DNA of 64,000 bases from contig NC_087064.1 of assembly GCF_963678635.1 (NCBI RefSeq), forward strand, positions 63,171,548 to 63,235,547, written 5' to 3'. This document shows positions 10,793 through 22,329 of the stretch, one piece after another (within the stretch, counting starts at the first letter, position 1; each line of letters begins with the position of its first letter). The stretch comes from Symsagittifera roscoffensis. Taxonomy: Eukaryota > Xenacoelomorpha > Acoela > Convolutidae. The notes under the pieces are model-generated. The model searched no databases. It was not told the DNA's origin and was given only the letters and a program-made list of their open reading frames with translations. The position numbers and the translations under genes are program-made.

Positions 10793-12715
10793 CTATCGCA
10801 TACCGGTTTTTAAATCGAGGTTGGATGCAGGAATGAGTAATTGCCCTTCCTGGGCAGCCCAGGAAGGATCATCTTTTTCGGTTTTTATGTATTTCATGTT
10901 CTCACGGTCTTTATCTTGAATCGTGACGCTGGTCTCCTTTTGGTCCGACGTCATTTCGTTCAGCCATTCCAAGACACGCAGACTCGTCTTGTTCATAGAA
11001 TTGCTGTTGCTCGTCGTCGAATTCTACCTCGGGCTTGGTCCGGTCATCGATCCACTCCTCGTCGCGGTCGTCGACTATGTCGATGTCTTGCGACACGGTT
11101 ATTTCTTTCAGACCCACCAATTCGTCCACTATCTTCTTCAGATCCATTCTGTCTACTACGAAGTCATCTCCATAAGGATTGTATTTCTTCGTGAGTCTTG
11201 TCCTGTCACTCTGTCGAGTCTGTATAGTAAACGAAATATCTGGTTCCAAATTCTTAGGGACCTCCATCTGTTCGCAGTCTTGCCATTCCTCTTCTCCGTA
11301 AGGTAAGGTTTCTTCATCTGCATCAATCACCTCGTTGGGATCCAGGTCCAGTGGTGGACCTGGCCCTTCCTCTACGACCTCACTCCCATCATTCTTTTCC
11401 CTGGTGCCCTTCTCGTTGACCTCACAAGCAGGGTCCATCATCAGATAATCCCCTTCTTCTATGTCTGCAGGTATACACCAGTCTTCTGTCGATGGGTTGT
11501 GTGGCTTAATGTTTTCGTATTGAGCGGCTCGGCCAGTATTCAGTCCCTCCTGGTGCACTTCCGTAATCATGAAGGGTCCCCTCCACTTCTTTAGGAGCTT
11601 TTTCGTTCCTTTCGCTGGTATAACGTTTTGAAATACCCATACGTAGTCTCCTACCGAGTTGGCTTTTGTACCAGCTGCTTTTTTATCGAATCTTTTCCTC
11701 TGCCTTGCCTGTGCCTGCTGAGTGTTTCGCTTACACAAGTCGTTCAGTTCTTGTTGACGTCTAATCACATCCCTCACATAGACATGTGGTGACGTCTTCT
11801 TCCCCTCATACTCTGGGTAGAAGAAAGTCAAGGGCAAAGACTTCTCGTGCCCGGTCAGCATCATATATGGGCTAACTCCGGTGGTGGAATTTTGTGTGCC
11901 ATTGTAAGCTCCCATCACCTGTGGAAGATATCTGTCCCAATCGGTCATGTACCTGGAACAATATACCCTCAGCATCGACAGCAACGTTCGATTTTGCCTT
12001 TCCACTAAACTATTCGTCTGGGGATGGTATGTCGTGGAGTGAGCTTGAGCCACCTGTGAACGCCTCATGAGCTCTTTCGTGAGTTCTTCCACGAAAGCTG
12101 TTCCGTTATCCGATTGAAACGTCATCGGACAACCGTGTCTCGCCATCCACGTGTTAATTAGATGATCGCACGTCTCTTTTGCTGAGGCAGTTATGCAGGG
12201 CACGTCCTCTGCATACTTCGTGAAACAGTCTATCATGACCAAGACCTGATTATAGCCACTGTCTGTCATACATATTTTCTAGAGGTCAATCTGCACCACC
12301 TCGTTGAATTCAGATGACTCGATCGACTGCAAGGTAAATAGCAATTCTCTTGGATCCTTCACCTGTTGGCATGACAGACATGCTGTTACCCACTTGTCGC
12401 ATGCCTTCTTCATTCCAGGCCACTCAAAGCGCTTCAGGATCCTCCGGTATACTTGTCGATTCCCTGATGGCCCATCTGATCATGCGACCTGAGTAAAAGT
12501 TCTGTCTGATAGAGATGCGGCAACACTATCGCGTTATATTTGTACAGGACTTTGTCTTCTTCTCTTCTCTTGCAAGCCAAGATTCCGTCCCTGTTTAGAT
12601 ATAACCTTCCCTCTTTCGGCATAAAGTACTGTCTCAGAATACGGTAACTGTCTTCCTCCAGGTCACCTTTGTCTGGTGTTCCATTTTCGATCCACCTTTT
12701 CAAATTGCTAGTCAT
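10793..12715 (-). pseudogene. Integrase (zinc-binding, DDE core, GPF module, acidic tail)
   Basis: The zinc-binding HHCC part spans a frameshift: LLRSHDQMGHQGIDK supplies the histidines near 12470, and ACLSCQQ in the next frame supplies the cysteines near 12380. The catalytic core keeps all three acidic residues: D in VVQIDL (about 12278, followed by a TAG), D in QSDNGTAF, and E in SLVERQNRTL. A chromodomain-free C-terminus contains KKLLKKWRGPFMITEV, the GPY/F module of gypsy integrases. A long acidic tail rich in Asp and Glu follows to 10911, then overlaps another frame to 10793. The enzyme would insert element cDNA into host DNA. The active-site residues are intact but the frame is broken. 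Confidence 0.9.
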
Positions 12716-12733
12716 GCGGTCATTTCTTTGTGC

Positions 12734-13684
12734 TCATAATAGGTCTGAGAGTCTGTATCTTGCCTTCAAGTACGTCTTCATGACCCTCAAAATACTGTTT
12801 GTTTCATCTGGCTGATGCGTGTCATCTTCCATCTTCACGCACCAAATTTTCACCAATGGCTCTGTCTCTTGTCTGAAGGGTTGAAGATCAGTCCTGACCA
12901 CTTCTTTCTGTGGCAACAAACTCATCGATCGTTTCGATACCGCTATTGTTTCTAGATCATCCGCTGCGTTGTCAAAGACTGATTCGCTACGTGGCAGGTA
13001 ACGATCACTGTCAGGGTCTTGATATACCTCTCTGTACAGGTCTCTTGCTCTAGTCTCCACTAGCAACGTGTGTATCGCTAGCTCTGACAATTCCGATCCG
13101 GTGCTCGAGTTCCTGTCTGAGTAAGTGTCAATTCCCAAATTCCTCGAGTTGTCATCAACGGAAGAATCTGTCAGTGAGCATGTTTCTTCTTCGGGATCAG
13201 ATTTATGCGCTCTGCTCATCCATCTGAACTCCCCAGGCAAAATTTTATCCTCCAGGTCTTGTTTCTCACCTTGAACACTTTCCTCTACACCTGACTCCCC
13301 GAACAAACTTTCTCGTCCCGGGTCTTGTTGATAAACTTGCCTGCTTCCATCAACAACCTTCTCCCCGCGCAAACTTTCTTGCCCCAGGTTTTGTTCAAGC
13401 TCTTCGCTTTTCCGATCCTGATCCTCAATGGTGACAGTTTTCCTTTGTGTTCCTTTCACCTGTTCTTTCCGTTTGTATAATGTATTTGTCAAGTTGTTTT
13501 GGGGTATCGAGGACACTAGTTGCTGAACTATAGTCCTACAATCCCTTTCATTTTCTTTGTGTTGACGTCTTGATGGTATAATCTTTACTTTCTCACTGAC
13601 TGTTAGCAATGCCATGGCTGCTGCCCACTCGGGGTCATCTCTAGTCACTTCTCTCTCCAAGAATCCACCCAACATCCGCATCAC
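12734..13684 (-). pseudogene. Pol linker between RNase H and integrase
   Basis: An open stretch of 316 codons in the same frame as RNase H, separated from it by a stop near 13687. It is rich in Glu, Asp, Arg and Ser and low in hydrophobic residues, with degenerate internal repeats (GQESLRGEKVVDGSRQ, GRESLFGESGVEES). It looks disordered and has no recognisable catalytic domain. Its position shows it is part of the polyprotein, perhaps a spacer. Confidence 0.65.
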
Positions 13685-13696
13685 TTGCGGATTGAC

Positions 13697-14503
13697 CTAG
13701 ACCGTTTTATCCAGCAATGAGAGGCTGTTTATGTTCATGGGAGAGAGTTCCTGTGGGACCAGGTTCGAACGTAGCAACGGATCCAAAGGCACCGGGTCCT
13801 TCTTTGATAAGATCTTTATTTCCGCTGCCTCTTTCACCGGTAACTCGGGGTGTCTCGGAATTGGATGTCCAGATTTGTCCAACCATCTCGTCAAGGGAAG
13901 CGCCTCATAGGTTTCTTTGTTCAGAAACGAGAACCCCTTCTTGATTTCCGCCTGATTGACTTGCTTCTGTTCAAGTCTTTCATAAAACTCAGTATTCTTG
14001 CTGAGGCTGTCAGCATTCTGATGTTTGTCACGCATCCTGCGCTCGATTATCATGTGGTAGCCGTCTAATCTGACTTTCCACCGACCAATATAGCTCTGGT
14101 CCATCGAGTACGTCTTCAACCAGGATAACGCTCTATTGTCCACGCGTAACTTAAGGGGAGCGCTCCCTAAGTATGCGCAGTACTTCTCAACGAATGTGAC
14201 CACTGCAAACATTTCTGCCTTTGGTGCACCATTCTTCATTTCAGTGTCACTCAACACTTTACTGCCATATGCAATGAGACGGAGGACTGTTCTGCCATTC
14301 CATTCCTGCTCCTGATGCAGTATTCCTGAGATGGCCACTACTGATGCACATGTATCAAGAACATACATGACCTTTTCTGTAGGCATGCCTAGCACCGGCG
14401 CTTCGCACAGTTCCCGCTTTATGTTCTTGAAGGCAGCTTGAGCTTCTTCGTTCCATTCGAACTTCTTTCCTTTGTTGCGCATCAGTTTCTGCATGGGGTA
14501 CAC
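13697..14503 (-). pseudogene. RNase H domain of gypsy-type pol
   Basis: It begins with the RT thumb/connection (FEWNEEAQAAFKNIKREL). RNase H then carries the four acidic positions: D in YVLDTCAS, E in PKAEMFAVVTF, D in LRVDNRALSWL and D in HQNADSLSK. It would degrade the RNA strand of the RNA/DNA hybrid. The frame differs from the upstream RT (shift near 14490). The catalytic residues look intact. Confidence 0.85.
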
Positions 14504-15540
14504 CTTGTCTGCATATCTTTTATGAACTCACGGTAATAATTGGCAAACACTAGGAAGCTCATGAGTTGTGTGTCCGTTCTGGGAGCCTTCCATGTCAACA
14601 CAGCCTCTACTGCTTCCGAGTCCGGCCTCACGCCATGCCTGTCCACCATTCTTCCTTGATACTTGATTGAATCCCTGTGGATTTCACATTTCGATGGTTT
14701 GCATTTCAAGCCTGCCCTTTTCATGCAGCCAAAGACCTCATCGAGCCAATCAATGTGGTCCTCCAAGGTGGGTGTTGCTATGACCACGTCAAACACGTAA
14801 CACATCACAAGATTCCCGTACTTCTTAGTCAGTCTGGTCAAAGCCTGAGCCATCAGTCTTTGAAAAGTGGCCGTGGCGTTCCACAAGCCGAAGTGCATCC
14901 TTTTCAACTGGTACAACCCCAATTCACATGCGAATCCGGTCTTTTCTCTGTCCTTCTTGCGCAGAGGGACCTATCAGAAGGCAGAAACCAAGTCCAGTAT
15001 GGGAAAGAACTTGGCGTCACCAAGTTTCGAGATGCTCTCGTCTATTCGCGGTATCGGGTACGCATCTTTTATTGTCACTGCGTTCAGGTAACAAAAGTTG
15101 CAACAGAACCTAAGCTGCCCCCTTTTCTTCTTGGCCATGACTACCCCGCAAGCCCAAGGCGATTTCAAAGGTTCTATCATGTCGTATTCGAGCAACACTT
15201 CTATTTCCGCTCGACACGCTTCCCATTAATGAGGCGTCATTCGCCTTGCGCCATCCCTCCTATGAGGAGTCGCGCCTTCCTCTAATTTTATTTCGTGTTC
15301 GACGAAGTTACAGCAACTGATGTCGGCCTTATGTTTTGAAAATACATCCGCATTCCGATTTAAAACCGACTTTAATTACTCAAAATATCCCTCGCCTAGT
15401 TTCCCTCTCAAGTGGTCTAGCTCCGGCAAAACCGGTTCGTCGGATTCTAGTTCATATGACAAGGGGCGTTCGGGAAAGTTCGAGCAGCTCGACAAGCCGT
15501 CATCCATTTCGGATTTCATTGAAAACAATTTATTGATAGT
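14482..15540 (-). pseudogene. Reverse transcriptase of gypsy-type pol, inactivated
   Basis: It opens with NADVFSKHKADISCCNFVEH near 15350, then EIEVLLEYDMIEPLKSPWAC, a degraded palm motif (RFCCNFCYLN, where the usual Asp is Asn), DAYPIPRIDESISKLGDAKF and FGLWNATATFQRLM. The catalytic box reads CYVFDVVIATPT near 14793, so the first Asp of YVDD is Phe. Two adjacent stops (TGA TAG, 14971-14976) replace what in relatives is Trp-Gln, and a further stop (MTPH then TAA) lies near 15230. Both catalytic and frame damage show a dead polymerase. The neighbours are protease upstream and RNase H downstream. Confidence 0.88.
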
Positions 15541-16533
15541 TTATAATAGATTTAAATTCATCAATTCTCTTTAAAATTTCATCCTTATCAGCATGATTCG
15601 GGCATTTTTTCACACTACATCTCTTCAAGTTTTGTGTCTCCTCATAGTCGGTTTTCGTCGACAAAGCGTAACCAAGTTTCTTTCCACGCTGGATCGTAAC
15701 CGTGGTGTCCAGTGTGTTCAACCACACACTGGCGCACAGCCCGTTTCGTGTTATGGAAAAGCTCCGGCCTAAAATCACCGAGCTTTGACTATTTGGGTTG
15801 GGTACCAAACAAACCTGTTTACTATCACTTAACGAATTTAAATTTCTCATTCTAAAATTTGCTTTTACAGCTTGTCCCGGCTGTAGTTTTACCTTTCTAT
15901 CTAAAAAGATTGGTACCTTGTTTTCATCTATTATTATTATATTAATTAGTTTCTTAGCATACTTCCGGTCCGGGTTCCTTATCCTTATTAGACCTTTGTT
16001 CAAGCCGATCATCATATCGAAGTTCCGGACAAAATCACGGCCCAGGATGAATTGGTTTGAGTCATCTAAATTCTCAAGAAGCTCATCCAAAGATCATGTC
16101 CTCCCATGTGAAGGACCGTTATTGGTGTCCTTCCGGCCACATAGATTGCTCCGCGGTTGGCGGCCGCTAATCTGAGGTTCGTTGGAATTATATCTTCTCT
16201 CGTAAAGCACATTCTTTCCCATGTTTTTATTGGCATCAAGCTTACCACTGCTCCTGTATCCAGTAGTCCTGTTACCCCAATTTTCTTCCCATTGGTATCT
16301 AGCAGATGTGCAGTCACATTTGCCTCGTACCCTATGTGTACTGCATCTTTCTACATCATGGCATCATGGCCAATTCTGCGGACCTTAAATTCTTCCTGTC
16401 CCAAATAGATCTGCCCCATTTGGTCGCTATCTGTTGTGACGTAGGTTCTAGTGTAGAAACTTATTCCGTCAACGTTCAACATCACTTGATAAGGTCCATA
16501 GACTTCCACGTAGCGCCCGTAGAGTTTTTTCAT
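15530..16533 (-). pseudogene. Aspartic protease of gypsy-type pol
   Basis: The pepsin-like retroviral motif GVTGLLDTGAVVSLMP lies near 16260. The second conserved strand, NQFILGRDFVRNFDMMIG, follows after a frameshift near 16085. A preceding stretch (16533-16351: YVEVYGPYQVMLNVDG) is in frame with the protease motif, interrupted by a stop near 16350. The segment after the protease (to 15530) is a Lys-rich linker leading into RT. It would cleave the Gag-Pol polyprotein. The catalytic Asp is present. Confidence 0.85.
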
Positions 16534-17069
16534 TCGAGGGCCAACCGTGCCAACAATGCCAACAGGGCCAACAATGCTCGTACAGCCCTCGACTCTGTGC
16601 GTGGCTCTGCCTTTCTCAGATAATCTGCATATGTGTCTAAATGCGTCATAGTGAACTCTGAGGGTTCACTTAGGTTCCTGATCACCTGATGTCCCGCAAC
16701 TGAAATTATTGACTGTATTCTGCTTCCTTGTGGCACCATTCCGAACGTCTGCCCAGAGATAACGTTTAGTTTCATGCTCAAATTGCTTGGTGCTTTCGTT
16801 TCTTCGACTTCTGATGCCTCGAAGGCATTCAGCCTTTCCTGAATTTTCTCCTTCTCTAGTTCGAGCTTCACCCTTTGTTCGATCTCCTTCGTCACCAACT
16901 CGTGCTGGAATCTGTTTAGAGCATCCCTCACGGCTGCCCTATAGTCGATCTTGAAATCATCCGCCGCAGTCACCGGCTCTGGTTCACGTATCTCTTCCGT
17001 TACTGCCTGCATCTTCTTCGCTGCTAGCTCTTGCGGTTTGTTTTTCCTTTCTGCGTGCCTCCGCTTCAC
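16530..17069 (-). pseudogene. Gag-protease linker segment, charged and helical
   Basis: It overlaps the capsid frame by about 85 bases and is read in another frame, so the join is either a mutation or a former programmed shift. The content is highly charged and helical (NRFQHELVTKEIEQRVKLEL), then SGQTFGMVPQGSRIQSI. It ends with a low-complexity run of Ala and Leu (RALLALLALLARLALE) coded by a short tandem repeat of 'gccaacaggg' type at 16545-16600. No enzyme motif is seen. Confidence 0.6.
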
Positions 17070-17916
17070 TCAACAGGCGAGCCTTGCTGGCTTTCACACC
17101 CGATAAAGCTTCCTCATGCCTTGGATTCTTGTTGTCTGCCACAGCATCCCAAAATTGTGGACAATCCGGTTTAAAATGACCTTCCAAGTTACAAAAGAAA
17201 CACCTGGGGCCGAATTTCGCAATTACTCCTCTTATGAAATCTTCATGATCGACCTCTGACGCATCTTCATCCTCGAGGCTAAAGCCTATTGCTTTCATGC
17301 CCTGTTTGTAGCTTGGGCATGCTGACACATGATGGTCCGTCGAACTGCAATTTGCACAAGAGCGTCTCTTATCCATTTCGTCCCTTGGTTTGTACCAGTT
17401 GCTACCTTGGTTTGCTGGTCCGTTGTTAAAATTGCCATAATTGTTTTTGTAATATCCAGATCTCGATGGAGGCTCATCTGGTTGGCTACGCCTTCTCAAC
17501 ATCTCCAAATCGTCTAGAAACTTGTCTATCGTCTCGTCTTCACGTTGCTTCCGTTTCTCGAAGCGCCTCATTGCTTGATGTCCTTGCACCCCTGAGCCAA
17601 AACGATTCAACAATATTTCAAAGGTTTTCTCACCAGTATCCCGCTGGTATTGCTTTTTGGCCGTTACACAATTTAGGGCTGTCCCTTCCAGGTTACTGGT
17701 GAGCGCACTGCACTCTTGTCTTTCTGACAAGTCCTTCTCTTCAAAATGCAGTTTCATTACCTCTATCCAGGTACCAATACAGCCATCAGGATAATCTTTA
17801 TAGCATCTTGGTTTCTTAAAAACCCTTCTGGCTTTTTCACTGCACTCATTGGTTCTAGATAACCTCGTTAGGAATGTTTCCAAAGACCTGTTCAGAAATT
17901 CAAAGGCTGTAGCCAT
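16984..17916 (-). pseudogene. Gag capsid with two CCHC zinc knuckles
   Basis: The N-terminal half (WIEVMKLHFEEKDLSERQ, EILLNRFG, RFEKRKQREDETIDKFLDDL) has the look of retrotransposon gag capsid helices. Two nucleocapsid knuckles follow, CANCSSTDHHVSAC and CFFCNLEGHFKPDC, both CX2CX4HX4C. A basic tail with KASKARLLSEAEARRKEKQ ends it. It would package element RNA in a particle. This is the longest uninterrupted gag piece (310 codons). Confidence 0.88.
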
Positions 17917-17978
17917 TGATGTAGCGTCTCTTGAATGCCCGCTTGAGCATCATTGCCCCCTGGATTTTCCCTCCTGTC

Positions 17979-19641
17979 CTAGTCGCTGGGATGACTTCTT
18001 CCTTGATTCGCATGACTCCAGTTCCTTGAATCACATCTCCCAGTCGCATGTGTATCTTGCGGTCGGTCGTTCGTTTGAGGTCGGTCTGTTGCCAGTTGAA
18101 CTTCCTCTGATGGTTGGGCCCCGTGGCCTATTGTCCTCTGTGGCATGGCTGGATGAACTGCCTCTTCCTCTAATGGATCCATGTGTCCATTCCTATTCGG
18201 TTCGGTTGTTCATTGAAATGACTCTGAGCTCCCTGCTGGGCTGTCCTGAGTTCGTTTCCCCATTCTTGGATCAACTCCTGCTGCCTGGTAGCCCATCCAA
18301 CATATCCATGATAGTCTGAGTTCGCCTCTCCATCATCGCGTCTATCTTCATGTCAAGAGTCCTAAGAGTCTGCTCTTGTTGAATTCTCAACTTCTCCATA
18401 TCATCTCTTACTCGTAACTCTCTCTGCTCAGCTTCCCTTGTCATTCGCGACAAATTCGCAGCCAAGTTTTTATCCGTTCTCTCCTTCAAGCTAACTTCTT
18501 GTCTGATGCGGTTGATCTCTTCCCGCAGGTTTTCTCTCTCGACGTGGACTGCCCTTTCTAGTTCACTCATTCTTAAGGACATCTGTTCACTCTGTTCTCC
18601 TATGCTGCCCACTATGTTGGTCAAGGCTTCTCCGATTGATGCTCAGTTATTCACTAATGGCGTCACAAGTGGCGATTTCACGCTGTCGGTCCCAGGTAGC
18701 TTGGTGCTGGTCGAGACTGGGGTCTTGATTCTCTGCCTCGACGTCTTTTCATGATCCACTTCTGGATCCACAGGTGCGTTACATAACCCTGTGTTTCTAT
18801 TCTTCCCAGTTCGCATTTCCGAATTCGTCATGTTCACAAAGTCTCCTGACAGGCCTGATCCGTTTGTGGACTTGCTTATATCTCACTGCACCAAATTGGT
18901 CCATCGTGCCAGTCTCTCTATCGGTGTATGCGTCATTCTCCTGAATCGAACTATTGAGGCTGACTTGAGATCCAAAGTCACCTTGCTCGTCATCGTCCTC
19001 TTCTTCTTCCTGGGTTTCTGGTTCATCGCCTGTACCCGTTCCCATGGTAAATGGAAAAAAGTTTCCGAAAGTGTTCTTTTTCTTTCTGAAAACGATGAGG
19101 ACGTTGCCGGTTTCTCCGTCACGCCATGCATCATGGTGTTGTCTGTGGGTGATCTTGTAGTCGCCACATTTTCAGTAGGGATGTCGGACAGTTCCAACGT
19201 CTCTTCTCGGTCCAGGGTCCCGGTGGAAGTGGCAAAATCTTGGCCGTGTTCTACCGGAGTAGATTCACTCGCCAATCTTCTGTTTCCTCTCCCTTCCGGT
19301 CCATGTCCCTCCCGGTTTTCATTCATGGCTGATTCCGGATGGACCTCTACTTCTAACATTGCCTTTTGTCTTTCTGAGGACTTTTGACTCCAGGTTTAAA
19401 CCATTCCGCATGAAACTTTCTTCCCTTTGTCGGTCCGATTCCGTGCGATCCTTTCCACAAAAGGGTCGTTGATTACTTTTCTTTGTTTCTCTGGTATGAA
19501 TTTCCTGGAACTATCACTTAGTTTAGGTTCCCTTGACGTGTCTAGACTCATTTCCAATTTATCACTTCTTACTGCCCATACACTCACTTCGATTGCTAGT
19601 GTCCTTGTAGTCTGACTACTGATATTATTAACAAAACACAA
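17979..19641 (-). pseudogene. Gag N-terminal region with coiled coil
   Basis: From ATG 19641 one frame runs to about 18271, interrupted by three stops (near 19397, 18884 and 18644), then a short piece at 18182-17979 lies in another frame. The first part is polar and probably disordered (many Glu, Ser and Thr). From 18624 to 18300 a clear coiled coil appears (MSLRMSELERAV, NLREEINRIRQEVSLKER). A coiled coil ahead of the capsid fits a gag assembly role. The short overlapping ORFs in the other frames are shadows. Confidence 0.65.
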
Positions 19642-20303
19642 AAAATTCCAAAAGTTTCACTTAAATAGTGACCAAGAGTCCTTGTATGTTATCACAGTAC
19701 AGCGTGTATGCAATTTATTCACAATGATTGATTATTAATTGTAAGATATGAAGCTATAACAGTCTGATGATATCAATATAGATAAAAGATAGTGTTCTCA
19801 CTACCCAATCAAGGACAGATATTTTTGATTTTAAACCAAAAATGAAGAAAAATAAAAATATTTTCAATGAAAAACGTATGTGTTTTGTAATTTAGTCAGT
19901 CGCAATGTAATAGTCGAACTTGTTTCTAAAGAAAAAAATTTCCCTGTTCGTTGCTGCACCAAACAGACAAAACTTGAAGGCAGTAATTTTCTCAAGTGGT
20001 CGTCTATTGCACCCACCGAGTCCTGTGTTACCTATCTGCCTTCGAATTGCCCGAACTAGACCTAGTAAAATCCTCAGGGCAATCACATTTCCCAAAAATG
20101 AGTTGGATTTCAATCCACACAAATCAGTTACAAACTCTTGTTCAATTTAGACTCAGTGTCGCGAATTTCCACTTTAGACCTGTTTTGTTTTAGTCTGGTC
20201 TTTTATAAAAGGCAAGTTACCAGTGCAGTCACTGGTTCCTAGCCTGTCTCCTAGTAACCTAACACCTTTAACTATTTATTTTCCTATGTCCACTCAAGTT
20301 TTT
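19642..20303. other. Gene-less region upstream of gag; possible 5' LTR/leader
   Basis: AT-rich DNA between the gag start and the 25-bp tandem repeat. It contains a TATA-like palindrome (20200-20211) and, on the - strand, AATAAA-type signals near 19710. This fits part of an LTR, but no second copy was found to define one. Confidence 0.4.
20200..20211 (-). promoter_or_regulatory. TATA-box-like palindrome CTTTTATAAAAG
   Basis: A perfect 12-base palindrome on the side expected for the promoter of the - strand retrotransposon, about 560 bases before its gag start. Next to it CAGTGCAGTCACTG is itself a near-palindrome, and the core GTGCAGTCACTG recurs near 21810. Function is inferred from motif and position only. 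Confidence 0.35.
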
Positions 20304-20540
20304 GGCAAAAATAGGACCCCTCCGGATTGGCAAAAATAGGACCCCTCCGGATTGGCAAAAATAGTACCCCCTCCGGATTGACAAAAATGGACCCGTCCGG
20401 ATTGGCAAAAACAGAAACCCTCCGGATTCGCAAAATTAGGACCCCTCCGGATTGGCAAAAACAGTACCCTTCCGAACTGGCAAAAACAAGACCCCTCCGG
20501 ATTGGCAGAATTGGGACCCCTCCGGATTGGCAAAAACAGC
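20304..20540. repeat. Tandem repeat, ~25-bp unit, about 9-10 copies
   Basis: The unit is close to GGCAAAAATAGGACCCCTCC followed by GGATT. Copies differ by a few substitutions and one-base indels. The motif CCCTTCCGGATTG also occurs singly near 20644, 21245 and 21970 and in both palindrome arms, so the array probably expanded from a retroelement-derived sequence. ORFs across it on either strand are artefacts of the repeat. Confidence 0.9.
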
Positions 20541-22329
20541 TTTTCCGGGACTTTTAAAACTTTCACTCTATACCCTTCCGGATGCGTTCTCCGATGTTAT
20601 TATGCTGTAGGAACTAACTAGGAAAGGTGTGTTTTCTGTCTCAAGACCCTTCCGGATTGAAGCTAAGCCTCTTATTTGACAATTCACCTTAACTATGAAG
20701 GGTCTTATAACTAGCCTAATTTCGACTCCACAATGGTTTTCTGGTTTCATTAGCGTTCCTTTTTTGTCTAGAAGAGCGTAAAATTGACTTATTCAATCGT
20801 TATTATCCTTTGGTAGGGGTATAAGGGCTTTCCAAAAGATTTTATAAAACGTGAGGGTCTACCTTCTCGAATTAGTGGGTTTCCTAAAAACAATCTTAAA
20901 AAAAATTCACGCTTACTTTTTTGAAAAATTGATGTTTTTATGATTAAGCTCACCTAATTTCTGATCTAATGGTACCAAGATTAACTGGATCTGTCAATTT
21001 GTTCCAAAGTTATGAACCAAAACGTCTTTTTTCTAAAATCAAAAAATTTTCTCTCTTAAAGGTTCCGCAATGATACAGGTTCTAAAATCACAAAAACTTT
21101 CTCTCTTATAGTTTTTCGCAATTCTGTTCTTTTCAACCTAAAAATTATTGATCCGAGCTCAGAAGGGCTATACTCTTCTATTTCAATGCAAAAAACCCGA
21201 TCTAAAACGTTCCAGCTGAAAAATTTGCTAAAAACAATGCTATTTGGACCCTTCCGGATTGAAGAATCCATTAAATCAAACACGTTAAGTACGATTTCAC
21301 TGTAACCCGGAAGGTAAACGGCAAACGGGTTTTGAAAACTCTCGCTTCACTAGTTAACATTTTGCGAACAACAGTTTTTACTGTCCTAACTCAAAAATTT
21401 CAAACTTTTTTTTATTTTGTAGCGTTTCGTTTTTTGAAAAGTTAAGAAAATTCGGTTTTTTGTACCCAATTAGTTCCAACCACTTCTGAACTAAACTCAA
21501 CGGGTTCTACCTATTATACTAGGATAATTGTATACTAGTACGATGTAACACACTAATTTAGCGTTTTTTTCCTTTTCAAAAAATACCGATATCTCAAAAA
21601 TCGCGGTTTGTGGGGGGTCTAAAAATTGCTATTTTGACCCTAAAAACCGGTCTGCCTACTGTGTTTTAACTGAAAAACGGTATAGGAACATTAATATAGG
21701 CTGTGTAAATAGTAATGCTAGTAATATTACACCCCTCCGGGTTTGTTCAATAACCGAATTAAGGTGCTTAACTCGGAAGTTCGCAGTTCGGTGAAGGGTA
21801 ACTACAGTGCAGTCACTGTCGAGCCCCCACAGAAAAATATCTTACTTTTTGTACCAAAAGGGATACAAAACTTGTTAACGATACCCAACAGTCGATTGTT
21901 GTTATCTTTGAGCCCCTTCTTGTCACTCCTTGCACTGCTTGCCGGATCAATCTTCTTCTCTAATCCCGAGACCCTTCCGGATTGAGCGCAAGTTAGAATT
22001 AACGTGCTTAAAAGCTCAAATAACCCTACAGTACAAGCACAAAGATCCTGAATGATATAAATTCCTGTAACAACCTTATATCTAACAACCTGTTTTTGGT
22101 TTTTTTGGTTATTTATTCATTTTTTGTTTTTTCTTAGGTACTATCTTATTTTTGTTTGGTTTCCTGTATATCTTTAAGTGTTTTTGGTCACAAAACTCTC
22201 AGGGAACGACGAGACGGCCAATCCCCCTACCCTTTCTGGTACGTGAACTTTTGGTCTGAAATAGGTTAAAAAGCTATTCACAGGAATCCGGAAGGCTTCC
22301 GCGTTCCGAACTACCCTTCCGCCCCAGTG
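20541..22329. other. Gene-less stretch with scattered CCTTCCGGATTG motifs
   Basis: No supportable gene. Segments near 21960 (CCCGAGACCCTTCCGGATTG) and 22285 (AATCCGGAAGGCTTCCG) echo words in the palindrome arms, suggesting decayed LTR or leader DNA. Confidence 0.45.

Larger units (their letters stand above)
7634..19641 (-). mobile_element. Ty3/gypsy-class LTR retrotransposon, degenerate, with accessory ORFs
   Basis: On the - strand the domain order is gag (coiled coil, capsid, two zinc knuckles), protease, RT, RNase H, integrase. This is the Ty3/gypsy order (integrase after RNase H). A macro-like ORF and a coiled-coil/SGNH ORF follow. At least seven frame changes and many stops make it a fossil. 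No matching LTR pair was found at its ends; a TATA-like palindrome at 20200-20211 could belong to the 5' LTR. Whether the last ORF (7634-9793) belongs to the same insertion is inferred only from strand and adjacency. Confidence 0.8.

Noticed and set aside
14677-15285. 202-codon + strand ORF
   Set aside because: Antisense shadow of the reverse transcriptase.
18791-19387. 198-codon + strand ORF
   Set aside because: Antisense to the gag N-terminal frame; the - strand frame explains the region.
20294-20566. 90-codon - strand and 76-codon + strand ORFs
   Set aside because: They are translations of the 25-bp tandem repeat.
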